From Magnetococcales bacterium (GTDB taxonomy: Bacteria > Pseudomonadota > Magnetococcia > Magnetococcales > DC0425bin3), in NCBI GenBank assembly GCA_015229045.1, contig JADGCJ010000206.1:1-5296 (forward strand): DNA of 5,296 nt, given 5' to 3'. The position numbers and the translations under genes are program-made. How positions within the stretch are numbered: the stretch's first letter is position 1; the number at the start of each line of letters is the position of its first letter. The notes under the pieces were generated by a model. It saw nothing but the letters and a program-made list of their open reading frames with translations. It ran no database searches and was not told the DNA's origin. This document shows, piece after piece, positions 5,207-5,296 of this stretch.

Positions 5207-5253
5207 AGTTTCTTGAGTCTTGATTTGGGCAAAGGCCCGTCAACGGGGTCCAG
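5181..5253 (+). repeat. Composite dispersed repeat, copy B, left arm (73 bp)
   Basis: This is the direct-orientation partner of 1178-1250 (67 of 73 identical). Beyond 5253 the match stops. A weaker similarity resumes at 5266-5294, matching 1323-1348 (ATGTC, then GCCTTT, then a CTA-G-rich block). Copy B therefore seems to lack about 60 bp present inside copy A. The element runs off the window end. Confidence 0.85.
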
Positions 5254-5296
5254 CAACTGTCTTGGATGTCAAGTAGCCTTTGCTAGGGAGGGGTGC

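Overview
This is a GC-rich proteobacterial chromosome segment with four intact genes and an unusual density of small dispersed repeats. The cytidylate kinase (cmk) - ribosomal protein S1 (rpsA) pair is a classic proteobacterial arrangement. The HAD subfamily IIA hydrolase looks most like an alphaproteobacterial-type family. The repeats remind me of those in magnetotactic cocci (Magnetococcales), but that is an impression from memory and not a demonstrated assignment.

Layout: positions 1-151 hold one arm of a long inverted repeat and a terminator. Positions 152-1132 (minus strand) encode a NagD-like HAD hydrolase. Positions 1133-1638 carry no credible intact gene. They hold a composite repeat (about 1178-1394) rich in CCAG/CTGG palindromes, a possible degraded coding remnant, and the AT-rich control region of the next gene. 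Positions 1639-5048 (plus strand) form a likely operon of a LysR-type regulator, cmk and rpsA, with gaps of 13 and 40 nt. Positions 5049-5296 hold a large hairpin, a strong intrinsic terminator, and a second, differently built copy of the composite repeat that runs to the window edge.

Functionally, cmk supplies CDP/dCDP for nucleic acid synthesis and rpsA supplies the mRNA-binding 30S protein S1. The LysR regulator, of a CysL/YeiE/CbbR-like type, sits where many proteobacteria have aroA. The HAD hydrolase is transcribed away from this operon as a single gene.

I see no CRISPR array, tRNA, rRNA, transposase or defence system. The most interesting material is the repeat architecture: a 38-bp perfect inverted repeat brackets the HAD gene, and a 73-bp direct repeat pair brackets the LysR-cmk-rpsA operon. 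Comparing the two copies suggests that the palindromic module was inserted into an older repeat. Secondary points are residue changes in the CMK P-loop and HAD motif I, and a 26-bp exact internal duplication in rpsA.
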